Assembly: GCA_026413225.1 (NCBI GenBank)
Contig: CM048554.1
Coordinates: forward strand, 92,421,963 to 92,485,962
Reading direction: 5' to 3'
Source: Otis tarda
Lineage: Eukaryota; Chordata; Aves; Otidiformes; Otididae
Length of the DNA: 64,000 nucleotides
In this document: positions 53,001-64,000 of the stretch, piece after piece
Layout of the letters: the number at the start of each line of letters is the position of its first letter
Position numbering within the stretch: position 1 is the stretch's first letter
Made by a program: the position numbers and the translations under genes
The notes under the pieces: generated by a model
The model's input: the letters and a program-made list of their open reading frames with translations, nothing else
Told to the model about the DNA's origin: nothing
Databases searched by the model: none

Positions 53001-56000
53001 TTTCACATTTTGGTTTATCCCAAGTTTTCTCAAATGTATCTGTGGAGATTTTCCATGACACTTCAGAAAAGCTCTCATCTTGTAGAAACCTTATACTCTT
53101 GACTGAGCTTTAACTGGTTGATGAACAGCTCTTATGAACATAGGTTTTTCCCTTTATTGATGCTTGCATTAGCACTTGGACTTTCTGTTTGATTTTGTGG
53201 TTTCTCCCTAGCATGACAGAAGGACAGACAGCAAGAGCATGAATGTTTCTAATATTGAAAAACAAAGTATTATCAGGCAACATTCAAAATCAACTCAAGG
53301 TTAGAGAAGATTGCAAATACGGGGGGGGGGGCGGGGAAGTGCTGGAATGCATTTGAAATCAGAGCAGATGTTTGTTTTGTTAGCTTTTCATAGCCTTGCT
53401 GTCTACAAATGACCTCCTTTAATGGCCATTAAAATTATAAGATGCTACTGTCTAATCTGGGTTAGCGTCTTCATGAGCTCCACGCCTTAAAAGAGTCAAT
53501 TTTTAGTCTATGCACCGAATGTGGACAGAAGGTTAATAGTCTTATTCACCATTAGAAGGGAAAAAAAAAATCTGACTGCTACAGATATCATTCACTATTT
53601 CTGCAAATAACCTATGGGAAACTTTGAGGCAGTGAAAGAGTATCCCTGAACACTGTTATTGTACTAGAAAAAGGTTTGGGACCCAATGAAAAGGAAGAAA
53701 CCACTGGAAATTTAATGAAGGCCATCTATTCATTAAAATGTGAAAATACTGTAAAGTTTTTCTGTCTGTTATTATGTTTTCAAGGTCAGCATACAAACTC
53801 ACAAATTATATGTGTGTCAGAGGGTGACCTTGAATGGCCCAAGCTTTATTATTTCGCCTAAAATACATGGCATGGAAATTTTACTATATGACTTCTTAAT
53901 GTAGTATTTCCCTGTCCAATTTATCTCCTCTGCAAGAAGTAAACAAAAATCTTCAGGCAGCTTTAAAGAAAATACATAAGATTCTTCAGAAGAATGTATT
54001 GATTTTAATGAAATTTTCTTCATTTAACACCTCACTGGTACTGATCAGAACTGTAATATATTTCTTCTTATAATCAAGCTTATTCAGAATAATAAAGAAG
54101 AGCTGATAGGATTTTGCTTTTCGTAGCATTATATTGTGTTTGTCACTTCTTGTAAAACTCCCTGTAACACAAATGTGTTATATATATCCTGTATATAGGC
54201 ACTGCAGGTGAGAGAGGAGATCTTGGATTAAACTTTTTTTCGGGCAGCCGGCTTCCACCTAGTCTTCAAATGATATTTAACATTTGAATTTACACTGGTC
54301 TTCTATACAATATTTACATTTTGCTTTACTTTACATTAAAAGTGTATTATGCAAATATAAATAGATAAACAGGCTACTAATTACTGTAACAATCAAGAAG
54401 CAAATTTGCAGAAGCACTGCAAGGGCAGAAATACAAGGATATAATGGAACCTGTTACACTGACTTCTTCATGAGTTTTTTAAAAACCCTTTTTACATTGT
54501 TTTTCTTCCCTCCTTGTCCTATTCAATCGGCCTTATTTGTTGAGAATTTTCCTAGATGGGGATTGTATTTGCTCTCTTTTTTTCAAATGTACTAATTTGA
54601 AATAGAACTTCTTTTGGTTGTTTAGAGCGTAATAGTTATATGTTCTTTTACTTTGCAAGAGTGCCAGAACTCTAATAGAATGACAAGTACAATAATATGT
54701 AACTAAGTAAAATTTTATTTCTCTAATAATTGTGAAACTACTGTGTGAGAATGCTAACACTCCAGAAAATGTAATCCCAGGAACTTCTGAATTTTGTTTG
54801 CAAATAAGGTCTTTGAATGCAATTATAAAAACAATAAATGTAATACACATTATAAATGTTAAATACATCCTTGCAACCACTTGAGCTCTGGATATTATAC
54901 TGATATGTCTATTTTATTGGAAAAGAGAGAAAAACAGAAATTAACCAAACATACCTTCTTTGATAGACTTCCAGACTCAGTAGTGCAACATTTAAATCTA
55001 ATTATTAAGCTCAGCTTTCATTAAAAGATAATACACTAAAATTTAAAAGTGTCAGCAAGGTGAACAGTAAAGGCTTATTAAGAAAGATATAGATAAAAAC
55101 CATAGTAAGTAGTTCAGTATTTTAATTTAGTGTTACTCAGAAATTAGTTAATATGCATGTGACATCTAGTTGTCTCTCTGTGTGTATTTCTGTCCAGTCA
55201 TCTGTCTGCCTCTCCATTTCCAGCAATTTTGGAATCCATCAGCCAGTTCTACTTAGATGAAAAAAGTAAATTGAAGTCTCAACAGAAAATCCCATAAGTG
55301 TCGTGAAAATCAGTTTGATTTAGAAGAAAGTTCCTGATGTATGCAGGAAAGGGAAGGAAAGCTCCACGTTTATACATTGAATTTTTGCGGCTTCCTGTTG
55401 GCGAAAGAGAGTGTGTTTGCTGGCCTGACAGATCAGCAGGCACACAGCTCCAAAGTAGGCATAATGCTTACTCCAGGGCCATTAAAGGAAAAATGGGATT
55501 ACTGAAATGTGTGGGACGGCAGAGAGGGGAATAAATCTTTAGGAAATCAGACATTATTGATTTCACTGCTCAGAAAAAAAAAATTCCTTAAATCTCATCA
55601 TTTCAAGTGATGACAGATGCGTATGGCAGTTTAATTGCTTTGTTTTCAGGTCACTGCGTATTGTACACTCTGCTAAAGAGTCTGGGAGAAGGAGGATCAT
55701 GTGCTGCTTTCTGGCTGCTGCCTTCTGGATTAGCATAACTTCTCAGGAGGGACAGGAGATTCACTCTCTTTTAACAGAAAAAAAAATGAACAGCCAGAGA
55801 TCTCCAACTGCAAGAGGAGGCCAATGTACAGTCATGCATAGAGCAACCAAGGAGTCAAGATGTACCATAGGACTCCTAGAGAAGGCTTTCCTGGAGACCT
55901 CAGAGGAGACCTGTGTATGGTTCCTGCAACTCAGGAAACCACTGAAGGTTTCCGGACTGAAAGGAAAGCTAAAAGGAAAGGTCCTGTCCTGTCAGGATGC

Positions 56001-57250
56001 AAGTGAGAAGAGGAAGATTTGTTTTCAAGACATAACTGATCTCACTCAGAAATCCTGAGTGAGAAAGAATCCTCTCTGGAAAGAATTGCCATGTTCCAGC
56101 TTACTAATTTTGAATTTTATTGAAATACACCTCTAGAGATTGGAAGCCTTCAGTGTCTTTTGGCATGCTTAGTTTTAGAGAACTGCTCGGTTTTAGTGGT
56201 GGAGCAACTCCAACTCAAGGCACTGGCTTGACTGGGGATCCCATCACACAAGTCTCTTTCATGTCTTGAGGTCATGACTCACCATTTTCAAAGTATAAGG
56301 TTTGCAGGCTGTGGCTGTATGTTAGCTTTCATACTATGGCACACACATCCAAGACCTCAAAATCAAATCCTCTGCATTTTGCAGCAGTTGGAGTCATGTG
56401 GGTATCTAGCAGCGCTAACAGTCACTCCCATAGAGACAGGTTACAAAAAAAATTAGGGCTTGTAAATGTTTTGGTGTTTGGGTGTATTTCAGTACTCCAC
56501 ACAGATTTTAGAAGCAGATGCAATCTCCTTCTGCTCACACTTCATATAAATGTGTTCAGCATCATTTGGAAGGTATGAAGCTGTATTAGCACTAGTTTAA
56601 ACTTAAACTAAAATTTCCTGTCTCTCAAAAGCAGTGATTTTTACTTAGGATAGGGATTTTTAGGGCATTGTGCTAGGATGACCACAGAAATGTATTTTCC
56701 AATGTATTAAAGTATGGAAAGTGTGAAATTCTTGTGAAAGACATTGTGTACTAATAATTAATAAAAGGTTACAATGAAGTCTTTAAGTTAAGAAAAAAAA
56801 AATCCATGACAAAGCTGTAAAATCATTTGTTTGGTCTAAAAAAAAAAATGGTGCAACTAAAATATTTTTTTTTCAGTTCTGTATGTCTTGGAAGTTATAG
56901 TTCAGCTATCCTATACCTCTTTTCTTTTCTGAAACTTATAAGACACAGCAATTTCATTACACCAAGAGAAGAGACTATGATGCATCTTGAGAGATGTACT
57001 TGACAGGGAAATTGCACCTACAGGAAAGCCCAAAGAATCACATATCCCAGAAGGAATCAAGAAGTGGCATTTCAAAACCGAACTTGGTTGCTGCTTTATA
57101 TATTTCAGCTCTTGATCTTTTGTTGTGCTTAAGGCATTTTGCTTTAAGAAGAATTTGGACAGACTGCAGAAAGTCCAGGGAACAGACTTGAGAAAAGCTC
57201 CGTGATCAGCAACCTACAATACAATGTACAAAAAGAGACTGAATTAAGTG
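50040..57250. other. mainly AT-rich DNA, no gene recognised
   Basis: No supportable gene. Noted contents are a GC-richer patch at about 51590-51970 without motifs, a donor-like CAG-GTAAGC at about 52040, a run of 11 G followed by C and GGGG at 53321-53336, and a 119-codon open frame at 55699-56058 without a family signature. Confidence 0.55.
53321..53336 (+). repeat. poly-G run
   Basis: Eleven G, one C, then four G. Such a run can form stacked G structures and is error-prone in sequencing. Confidence 0.85.
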
Positions 57251-57456
57251 AATCATAGAATCTTTAAGGCTGGAAAAGACCTCCAAGATCATGAAGTCCA
57301 ACCGTTAACCTAACACCACCATGCCTACTAAACCATGTCCTGAAGTGCCATGTCTACACGTTCTTTGAACACCTCCAGGGATGGTGACTCCACCACTTTC
57401 TTTGGCAGCCTGTTCCAGTGCCTGATCACTCTTTCAGTAAAGAAGTGTTTCCTAAT
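57251..57456 (-). mobile_element. CR1 LINE 3' end, older subfamily
   Basis: On the minus strand it encodes a C-terminal segment with [21 protein letters not shown] and [12 protein letters not shown], then a 3' UTR with GATCTTGGAGGTC and the end GATTCTATGATTC. Sequence wording differs from the young copies, so it is another CR1 subfamily. It is 5'-truncated at about 57456. Confidence 0.92.
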
Positions 57457-58782
57457 GAAGATAACTTAATATAACGAAGAAAAACAATCTCTAATCATGT
57501 AAGAGAGTGGAGAGAAAAGTAATTATCTGTCCCACACAACAGACAGGGCAGAAAACAATCAGCATTACATTATGAAATGCTGAAATGCTCCCCCAGCAGG
57601 CAGTGTGAGCTGGCATGGGGGAAGAGACTGAGCAAGAAGAAACCATTGACACAAGCAAAGCCTGAGAAGGAAAGTGATATGCAGCCAGGCTTCAGAAGTG
57701 CTGCAAAGAGACACTTGTCCTAGGGACCCGTGGAGACTGGGAAGAGGTTGCTGTGGTTCAGGAAGCTGGTAACAGTTGCTGGACTGAGAACAAACCTGTG
57801 AGAACTCAGTGAGGGGCATAAGACCAGGGAGAGAGACTTTTTTTTTTCTTATTTTCCTCTAATTTCTATCCTTTCCCATTATGATTTTTCCCTACTTTAG
57901 AAAAAAAAAATGTTCATAATTTGGGGAATTTTCTAATTATACTCATAGAAATATCACTCATCAAGGGACTTCTATCCTGAAGTTTTGATCACTTGGGTGT
58001 CCTAAGAGACTTTCACTTTGTGTTTCTTATGTTTCAAAGATGAAGAGCACTGTTTTAGAATGTTTTGAAGCAGACTTCCCTTATTGTCAAAATCCTGATG
58101 TTGCAAGTCCTAAACTCTAGTATGTCTCTTCCCAGGCTCTTCTGCAGTCTCCCACACACTTACCTTCCTCCTGCAATGCCAATTATCTGCTAAGCTATTC
58201 AAAATTTAAGTTACACTTTTGCCCAGACGAAGACATATTTTGCATATCTAAAAGAAGTGTTCAGAAGTCAAATTTAAGCTTAACATTTATAGATTTGCTA
58301 GTGATGACTGGTTTGATAAAGGTTAGAATAATTTATTTGGGATACTGAGGGATTTTTTTTTCTGTGTAACAGTTGTCCTGATTATTTCGCTAAATGTTTA
58401 GTTGTATTACTTTTGATAAGATTCACTTCGAACTAGTGGTGCAATGAGTTTTGTGCATAGGACTCCCTGCTGTCATTTTATGATTTTGAAATGTGGAAAA
58501 GCAATTTTAAAAGAGTTTTGTAAAATGAATTACATCAATTGTTGAGCTACGTGTATGGCATATACTTGTGTCCCTTTAATTTTTATTTACTGGTTTGTTT
58601 TACCTAATTTACTACTTATGAATTATCACCTCTAATACACTCTACTTGAAAAATTTCAAAGAACTTTGCCATTTTTCAAAGAGCAGTCAAACAATGAAAC
58701 AGTATAAACAAGAATGGGATTGTGCTGAGGTCTGATTCCTGTCAACCGGTAGATTGACTAGTAGTCAAGTAGTCTGGTAGTC
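57457..58782. other. AT-rich DNA, no gene recognised
   Basis: No supported gene. The minus-strand open frame at 57565-57819 has no motif. Confidence 0.5.
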
Positions 58783-58817
58783 TGTAGTTCAGCCCCAGTC
58801 GGGGCTGAACCACAACA
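58783..58817. repeat. near-perfect palindrome resembling an LTR tip
   Basis: Arms 58784-58796 and 58801-58813 pair at 12 of 13 positions around the loop AGTC. The 35-bp unit starts TG and ends CA. Read on the minus strand, its first about 30 bases closely follow the terminus of the solo LTR at 48957. Sequence on either side does not continue the LTR recognisably, although a GC-richer tail runs to about 58858. Confidence 0.65.
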
Positions 58818-61800
58818 GTGGCCATTGTGGTCCCAGTGCTGGGCCCTTCCAGCACCCTATACTGATTTGAAATGGTTCTTGTGAGACATGGACTTCTTCA
58901 ACTTAACAAAAAGGAAGGCAAAATACTTGGCTGAGCAAGGAGAAGGTGGAAGGCAGTAGGAGGTCAGTGAAGCGTGGGATCAGCCCCAGGGTTTGATAAA
59001 GAGCTGTAGCAAATCATTCTTGTCCAGGGGCAAGACCAAAGGAGAAATTTTGATCACAGGTAGAGTTCTACCCAGGTTTTCTCCTAAGGCAGCTCCCTCT
59101 TCACCAGATGATTTTGAGCATAATTTCAGTGCAACACTCAGATACAACTCACTATGATTAAAGACTGAGGCATCAGGCCCAGCCAAAAGCATTTTTAAAT
59201 AACATTCCTCCAAACTGCACTGTCTGTTCATTCTTCTAAAGAACACTTAAGACTTCATACTTTTAAACAAATGGATTGTCCAGGGCACTTCTGCAAAAGT
59301 AATTCAGGCTGAGCTGAAAATGTGCACCACAGACATGGCACAAGCTGCAAATTTTCCTCCCTGACAATCTGAAGTCTCTTGGACTTTTTGCTGGAAGCTG
59401 GCAGTACTGTACTTTACATTCCATAACCTCTGTTGTGTTCAAACCGCAAGCGCAAATTTGCCAGGGGCTGGTTCCTCAGGGGCTTCAGGACAGAATGGGT
59501 TTTGCTGTATTCCTTTATTGCCCTGACCTGCGTCCCTCTGATATGTCCTTGCTTTTAAGACAGGAACTTCTTTTTTAGAAGTTCATTTTTTAGAAGTTTA
59601 CCCCCCTTCGGTTTTTGTGAAGAATTCTTTCTGAAGCATTTTTAAAGACCTTTAATATGGACATTTAATTATTTCTTATTTTTACAGCACCAAAATAGTG
59701 GTTCCAGAGGAAAATTAAAAAAAAAAAAAGTTTCACAAAGTGGATTAATTTTCTTAAAAAAAATTAATGTATTCAATATGTTCAGAACTTAATAATCTCA
59801 AGAGCCACAAGTGCCTTTTCACAGCTTTGTTACTTAGAAATAAATGTTAATGTTACCATTTGATTTTGGGATAGAACAAGACAGAAAGTGTCTGTTTTTC
59901 TGTCTTCTGTATCACATTACAGAAAATGTACTGTTAATGCTGAAGTCTTTTTTTCCTATTCTCAAATCTCATTTCTTATTTTCTTCTCAAAATATTTAAA
60001 TTGAACTGTGCTTCCCCACAGTGTACTTGCTCCCAGAGTCACATAACTCCATCTCAGGGATATTATATCACAGAAATCTGGCTATTATTAAAAAATATTT
60101 TGTTTCCAGTTCTATTTGTAAACATCTCTTATAATTATAGATTGAATCATAGAGACATCTTGTTATTTATTTTTATCCAAAGATACATGCTAAACATGTT
60201 TTGGTATCAATTTTAATAATTCTCTTTTTCCTGACTTTTCATTCCTGTTTAATTTTTAAGAATATGAAACAGACCCAGCAATATTATCCACTGTTTATTT
60301 GAAAAAAAAAAAACAAAACTGGCTTAGCTTCCCTTCTTCTTTTTTTAAACAATGTTATTGTTTTGCCAACTTGTCAATTTGTCAGCAGTCCACAAATTAG
60401 CAGTGTCCTAAATCTACTATCAGGTCATCTGGGCAAACACTACCCTCCTCATGTGTGATAAATTAAATGTGATGATGTACCTGACAGTCTCCATTTAGCA
60501 TTTGGTTTCTACAAAAGAAACCTCATTTTCTCTGGAGCTGTTACGAGGAAAGAAGCAAACACATGGCACATTAACTGAAGTTGTCAGCGGCAGTGCAATC
60601 TAGTCATAAAAGGGAATAAAAAGAACAAACGCGATAGAAGGAGTCCTCAACACCACCTAGCTTTTGTGAGAGAGAAATCTGTTTACGTTTTCTCCTAATT
60701 TTAAACTAATGTTAATAGTAATATTAAACTAAGTAAATAGCACAGGATTGCATCATCATTTCTAAAACGGTTTTAATACATGCAGTTAAAGAATGAAGAT
60801 ACTGTCACATTTGTGACTATACTCAGAATGCAATAGTTGTACCTAATTTAATCTATCTCATTTTGATTTTAAAATGTTTATAATCTTGAAGATTTCCAGC
60901 CTGACACCATAGGCTGTACAGATGCTGAGGAAGACCCTATAGGCACTAACAGGTGCTGCTACTGTTGTATCAGACAGTTTTGCACATGTCACATTTTGTA
61001 GTTCCACACAGAGCCATCAGAAGAGATCAGAGACATAAATTTGGCAGGAGGGAGATTTGAATAGTATTTGATATCATCTGTAACAAATATTTCAACATTT
61101 ATTTATTTTAATGAGGAAATCCTGAAAATGTTTACTCTATTTTTAAAAGCATACTCTCACAAGTGATACATTTCACTGTGTAACAAAAAAAAAAAACTCT
61201 TAAAAGCATGTTCAAAGGAAATTTGAGTTTCAATTTTCAAAGAAAGAAAAAAAATTACAGTGGTTAGTAATTAAACACATCATAAATCTGTACTTCAGGG
61301 ATATTACACTTAAGCTTTTAAGGCCAAAAACTAGCCTGTACCATTGAAACATATATGCTTCAGAACAATTTACTCCAGGAGAAAGAAAAGTAATGTGCCA
61401 GAGCAGAAAATGTGCCATGGGTGGAGAGGAGAGGAGGTAAGAGCAGAACACAAGTCTGTGTCTTCAGCTTCTCAGCAGTAACAGGTTCAGGCCCCATTAT
61501 TCAGTTCATCATCACAGTGAAAACAAACCTGGAGAGATCCTGCCAAGACGACCTCCCCATTGTGCCTGGCTTAGTACAAATGTAAATACACCCTTCGTAG
61601 ATTCTGAGGTGGCAAAGGGTATAAAGGAGACCTAGGATAGTGTGGTAAACTGCCAAAACTTCAGGTGGTTGACAAAACCATGCAATCGAGTGCTGCTGAC
61701 ACCTAGAGCAACTGATTTGTTGAAACAGCATGTCCTTCTGCAGATCACTTAATGAACTTCAGTGCAATTTGTGAAATATTAAGAACTCCTCAGTGCCAGT

Positions 61801-61942
61801 AAATTCAGAATTTGTTTCCTATTCCTTTATGTTTTATCTTGGGCTTCTAAGGCCTAAATGGTTATTTTTGTAGGCCAAGTGTCTCTTTACAGACAGAACT
61901 CAAATAAAGCAACAGAGAAGCCTTATTTTTCAAGAGCTTTAC
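58818..61942. other. AT-rich DNA, no gene recognised
   Basis: No supported gene. A 13-bp direct repeat (TTTTTTAGAAGTT at 59571 and 59586) and an 88-codon minus-strand open frame at 58980-59246 without recognisable motif are present. Confidence 0.5.
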
Positions 61943-62347
61943 CATTATTCACATACGAGGCTGTATAATTCCTGTAGGGTATCACCTCTACTCTAGCATT
62001 GTCCTCTAACAGGCTTGTAGGAGGGTTCAGAATCTCCTTCTCATCACCAACTGAGATCCCTCTTCCCTTAACAGGCTTCCTCTTCCCCTCTGTCCGGGTG
62101 ATCAGCAGTGATTGCGAAGTGGTGACTCTTACTCCAGCCAAGTACCACTTTGTGGCTGTGGATTTTAGCATCTTCAAGGAGCTGCTGAAAGATTTCTTTT
62201 TGGGTTCCACACTCCTTCCTAAAACAGTCCATGTTTGATTGATCGTCTGTGTGCTACAGATGAGTCCTTGTCTAGCTACCACATCAAAAGGCTTAGTGAA
62301 ATAATTTTCCATCATTATTGCTGTGAGCCTGAACGTCATCAAGTAGC
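61943..62347 (-). other. candidate coding exon of an unrecognised gene (135 codons)
   Basis: This lies in a 165-codon open frame, the longest minus-strand one that is not inside a repeat. On the minus strand it is preceded by a pyrimidine-rich tract ending TTTTCCAG (exon starts GC-TAC) and followed by AATG then GTAAAG. Both boundaries are phase 1 and the length, 405 bp, is a multiple of three. Phase 1-1 exons are typical of extracellular modules. Two potential N-glycosylation sequons (NQT, NYT) fit that, as does the lack of a membrane segment. I do not recognise the protein. By rough estimate, one chance frame of this length is not improbable in 64 kb of AT-rich DNA, so the splice context is the main support. 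Confidence 0.3.
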
Positions 62348-63061
62348 CTGGAAAATGTGTAAAATAAGTGCCTGAATGTCCATAGAAAACTAAAGCAGGA
62401 TTTATGTGGTTGCTTTTCAAGAAAACGTGTTTTTGTTAAGATAGTCTTACAAAGACGGAAGCAGTAATGGGTTAAACCCATTATTATCTCTTAACAACGA
62501 AATAAATAGATATTTTCTGAATTCAGGTACATAATTTGGTTATATTTGGCCAGATCTCTAACGTCAATTAGAAGCAACAGGAGTTGAGCACACTGGTGAA
62601 GTACAGCTTTTGAAAGCTGTACTTGACACTTCTTTTGCTGCTTTTAAAAATCCTGTCATTTTTCCACAAAGCTCTCACTTGTAAAGATGCATACAAACTA
62701 ACCCTTTAAAATCTGACTTTTTAACCTATTTATCAGCTTATCTTGCTCAACGGTACCATGTCTTTTGTCTTTTCTGGTGTCTCCCTCTGCCTGCACCTCT
62801 CTGCATTACCTTTCTAGCATGACTTTGAACAGGACTAGCTTTACTGTTTCCTGATCCTCAGCTACTGGACACAATATTAATTATCATCATTGTCATCGTC
62901 ATCATAATCATCACAGTTGGGTACACCTGTGACTAGCTGTTACAACACACTGTGAGCTTCTGGAAATATGTAACACAAAGCAACATATTTAATACTGTTG
63001 CTGAAGATGGTGGGTTTTGTCTTTCTTTGTGTAGCTACATTTGTCCAAGCCAGTTACTTAC
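62348..63061. other. putative intron or intergenic DNA
   Basis: If the two candidate exons are real, this is the 714-bp intron between them: GTAAGT at its start and TTTTCCAG at its end on the minus strand. It contains the imperfect ATC trinucleotide run at 62883-62914. Confidence 0.3.
62883..62914. repeat. imperfect (ATC)n microsatellite
   Basis: About ten ATC-like units with single-base changes (ATT, GTC, ATA). Simple repeat. Confidence 0.85.
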
Positions 63062-63220
63062 AAAGGGTCCCAAGCCCACTCAGACGTTTATGTCCAAACC
63101 TTGCAGATACTGGTGCTAATGTATCTGCCATTAGGCACAGTCTGAGTTTGCTTGGATAACACTGCCCCATGCTGGTTTGTAGGGAAAAGTCCCCACTGAT
63201 TCTCTGCCTTTTACTGAAAT
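63062..63220 (-). other. candidate coding exon upstream of 61943-62347 (53 codons)
   Basis: On the minus strand it starts after CCCTTTTTCAG and ends before GTAAGTAAC. It is 159 bp, a multiple of three, open throughout in the phase-1 frame, and its donor phase matches the acceptor phase of the exon at 62347 (the split codon would give Cys). The translated segment is basic, with no recognised domain. Confidence is low because it is short. Confidence 0.22.
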
Positions 63221-64000
63221 CTGAAAAAGGGCAGGTGCTCTGTAATTTTAACTTGTATGTTTGTTTCACTTTGTTTCCTTATGGTGCTAAATTTTCTTCA
63301 ACCATTTTTCCCAATTATGCACAAAATATCCCACTTTGCTGCTCCTGGATACAAAACACAGAGAGGAAAATGTGACTTTCTGAAATGCACTGGAAGAGAA
63401 GGCTCGTTAATATGCACTGATAGCAGACAGCACCCAGGATGTCATCTCACAGAGCTTGTGAGAATAGGACTTCCACAGACATTAGTGGGACCTTTCTGGT
63501 GTCAACAGGCTGGAAGACTATAAAAGACCATGAGACCATTGTGAGTCCCACTTAGTTCAGTGACAAGTATATTACTCCTGTTAATAACCATGGATTTAGA
63601 AAGATATAGACAGCTACTCAAACAGTCTTTGTTGATAGCTAACATAGCTCCTGGTACATAGAATAAACCAGGTCCCGGTCATTGCCTTTGTCAGCCCCTG
63701 TTGTTTTTGCTTTACAGCTCAGCATCCTGGGCTTCTCTGGATTATAAACTAGATGTAGCACACAAACACTTGGTAGTTTTAACAATAGCCCCAGACTGGA
63801 GAAAATGTCACAGTTCCTTTTACAGGATATGTTGTGTTTCAGTGGTTTTCAATTAATGTCTCAGTCAGTTAAGAATTTGTTTTTCTTCCAAGGATCAAGT
63901 GCTTCCTGAGCTCAAGTGTGGCTGCTTTGCAGAGGTGTGACGTCTGACTCAAAAAGGAACACTTTTCTAATTAATTCCTATGAATTGCTCATCCTCTCCC
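63221..64000. other. no feature recognised
   Basis: Short open frames on both strands without motifs. Nothing else supported up to the window edge. Confidence 0.5.

Noticed and set aside
55699-56058. 119-codon open frame preceded by an acceptor-like TTGTTTTCAG
   Set aside because: No downstream donor or family motif. The residue pattern looks like chance translation.
58980-59246. 88-codon minus-strand open frame with protein-like composition
   Set aside because: No splice signals of quality and no recognisable family.
1-64000. CRISPR arrays, tRNA, rRNA or bacterial operons
   Set aside because: No spaced identical repeats, no B-box-like tRNA core and no rRNA blocks were seen. The sequence is that of a vertebrate.

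Overview
The window looks like a piece of a bird nuclear genome. It is AT-rich, has no bacterial-style gene packing, and carries several chicken-repeat-1 (CR1) LINE copies whose 3' ends finish in the avian-type ATTCTATG microsatellite. A roughly 1.1 kb GC-rich solo LTR is also present. I do not recognise any complete host protein-coding gene. Most of the window reads as intergenic or long-intron DNA.

Layout. 1-8353 is anonymous AT-rich DNA. 8354-11196 is a long, recent CR1 insertion. Its 914-codon ORF2 is open and carries the endonuclease and reverse-transcriptase signatures, but the 5' end is cut exactly at the first endonuclease motif. 15549-18328 holds two 3'-truncated-type CR1 copies of one subfamily facing each other, with a C-over-G skewed stretch between them. 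27840-28200 (+) and 47631-47913 (-) are very old, decayed CR1/L3-like fragments. 38494-38765 (-) is an internal CR1 piece that lacks its 3' end. 42866-43943 has two CR1 3' ends in direct orientation. 48957-50039 is the solo LTR, transcriptionally oriented on the minus strand, with an internal array of imperfect repeats of about 45 bp. 57251-57456 (-) is a CR1 3' end from another subfamily. 58783-58817 is a near-perfect palindrome resembling the tip of the same LTR family.

Possible host transcription units are weaker. A 98-bp segment at 32295-32392 (+) has an excellent splice acceptor and donor but stops in all three frames, so it may be a 5'-UTR or lncRNA exon. Two open segments on the minus strand (63062-63220 and 61943-62347) are both multiples of three and both bounded by phase-1 splice signals, so they may be consecutive exons of an unrecognised gene. 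A 79-bp sequence occurs twice (38111 and 44283) with one mismatch and is not explained by any repeat I recognise.

No CRISPR array, rRNA, tRNA or bacterial operon was seen. The remaining long stretches are described one by one.
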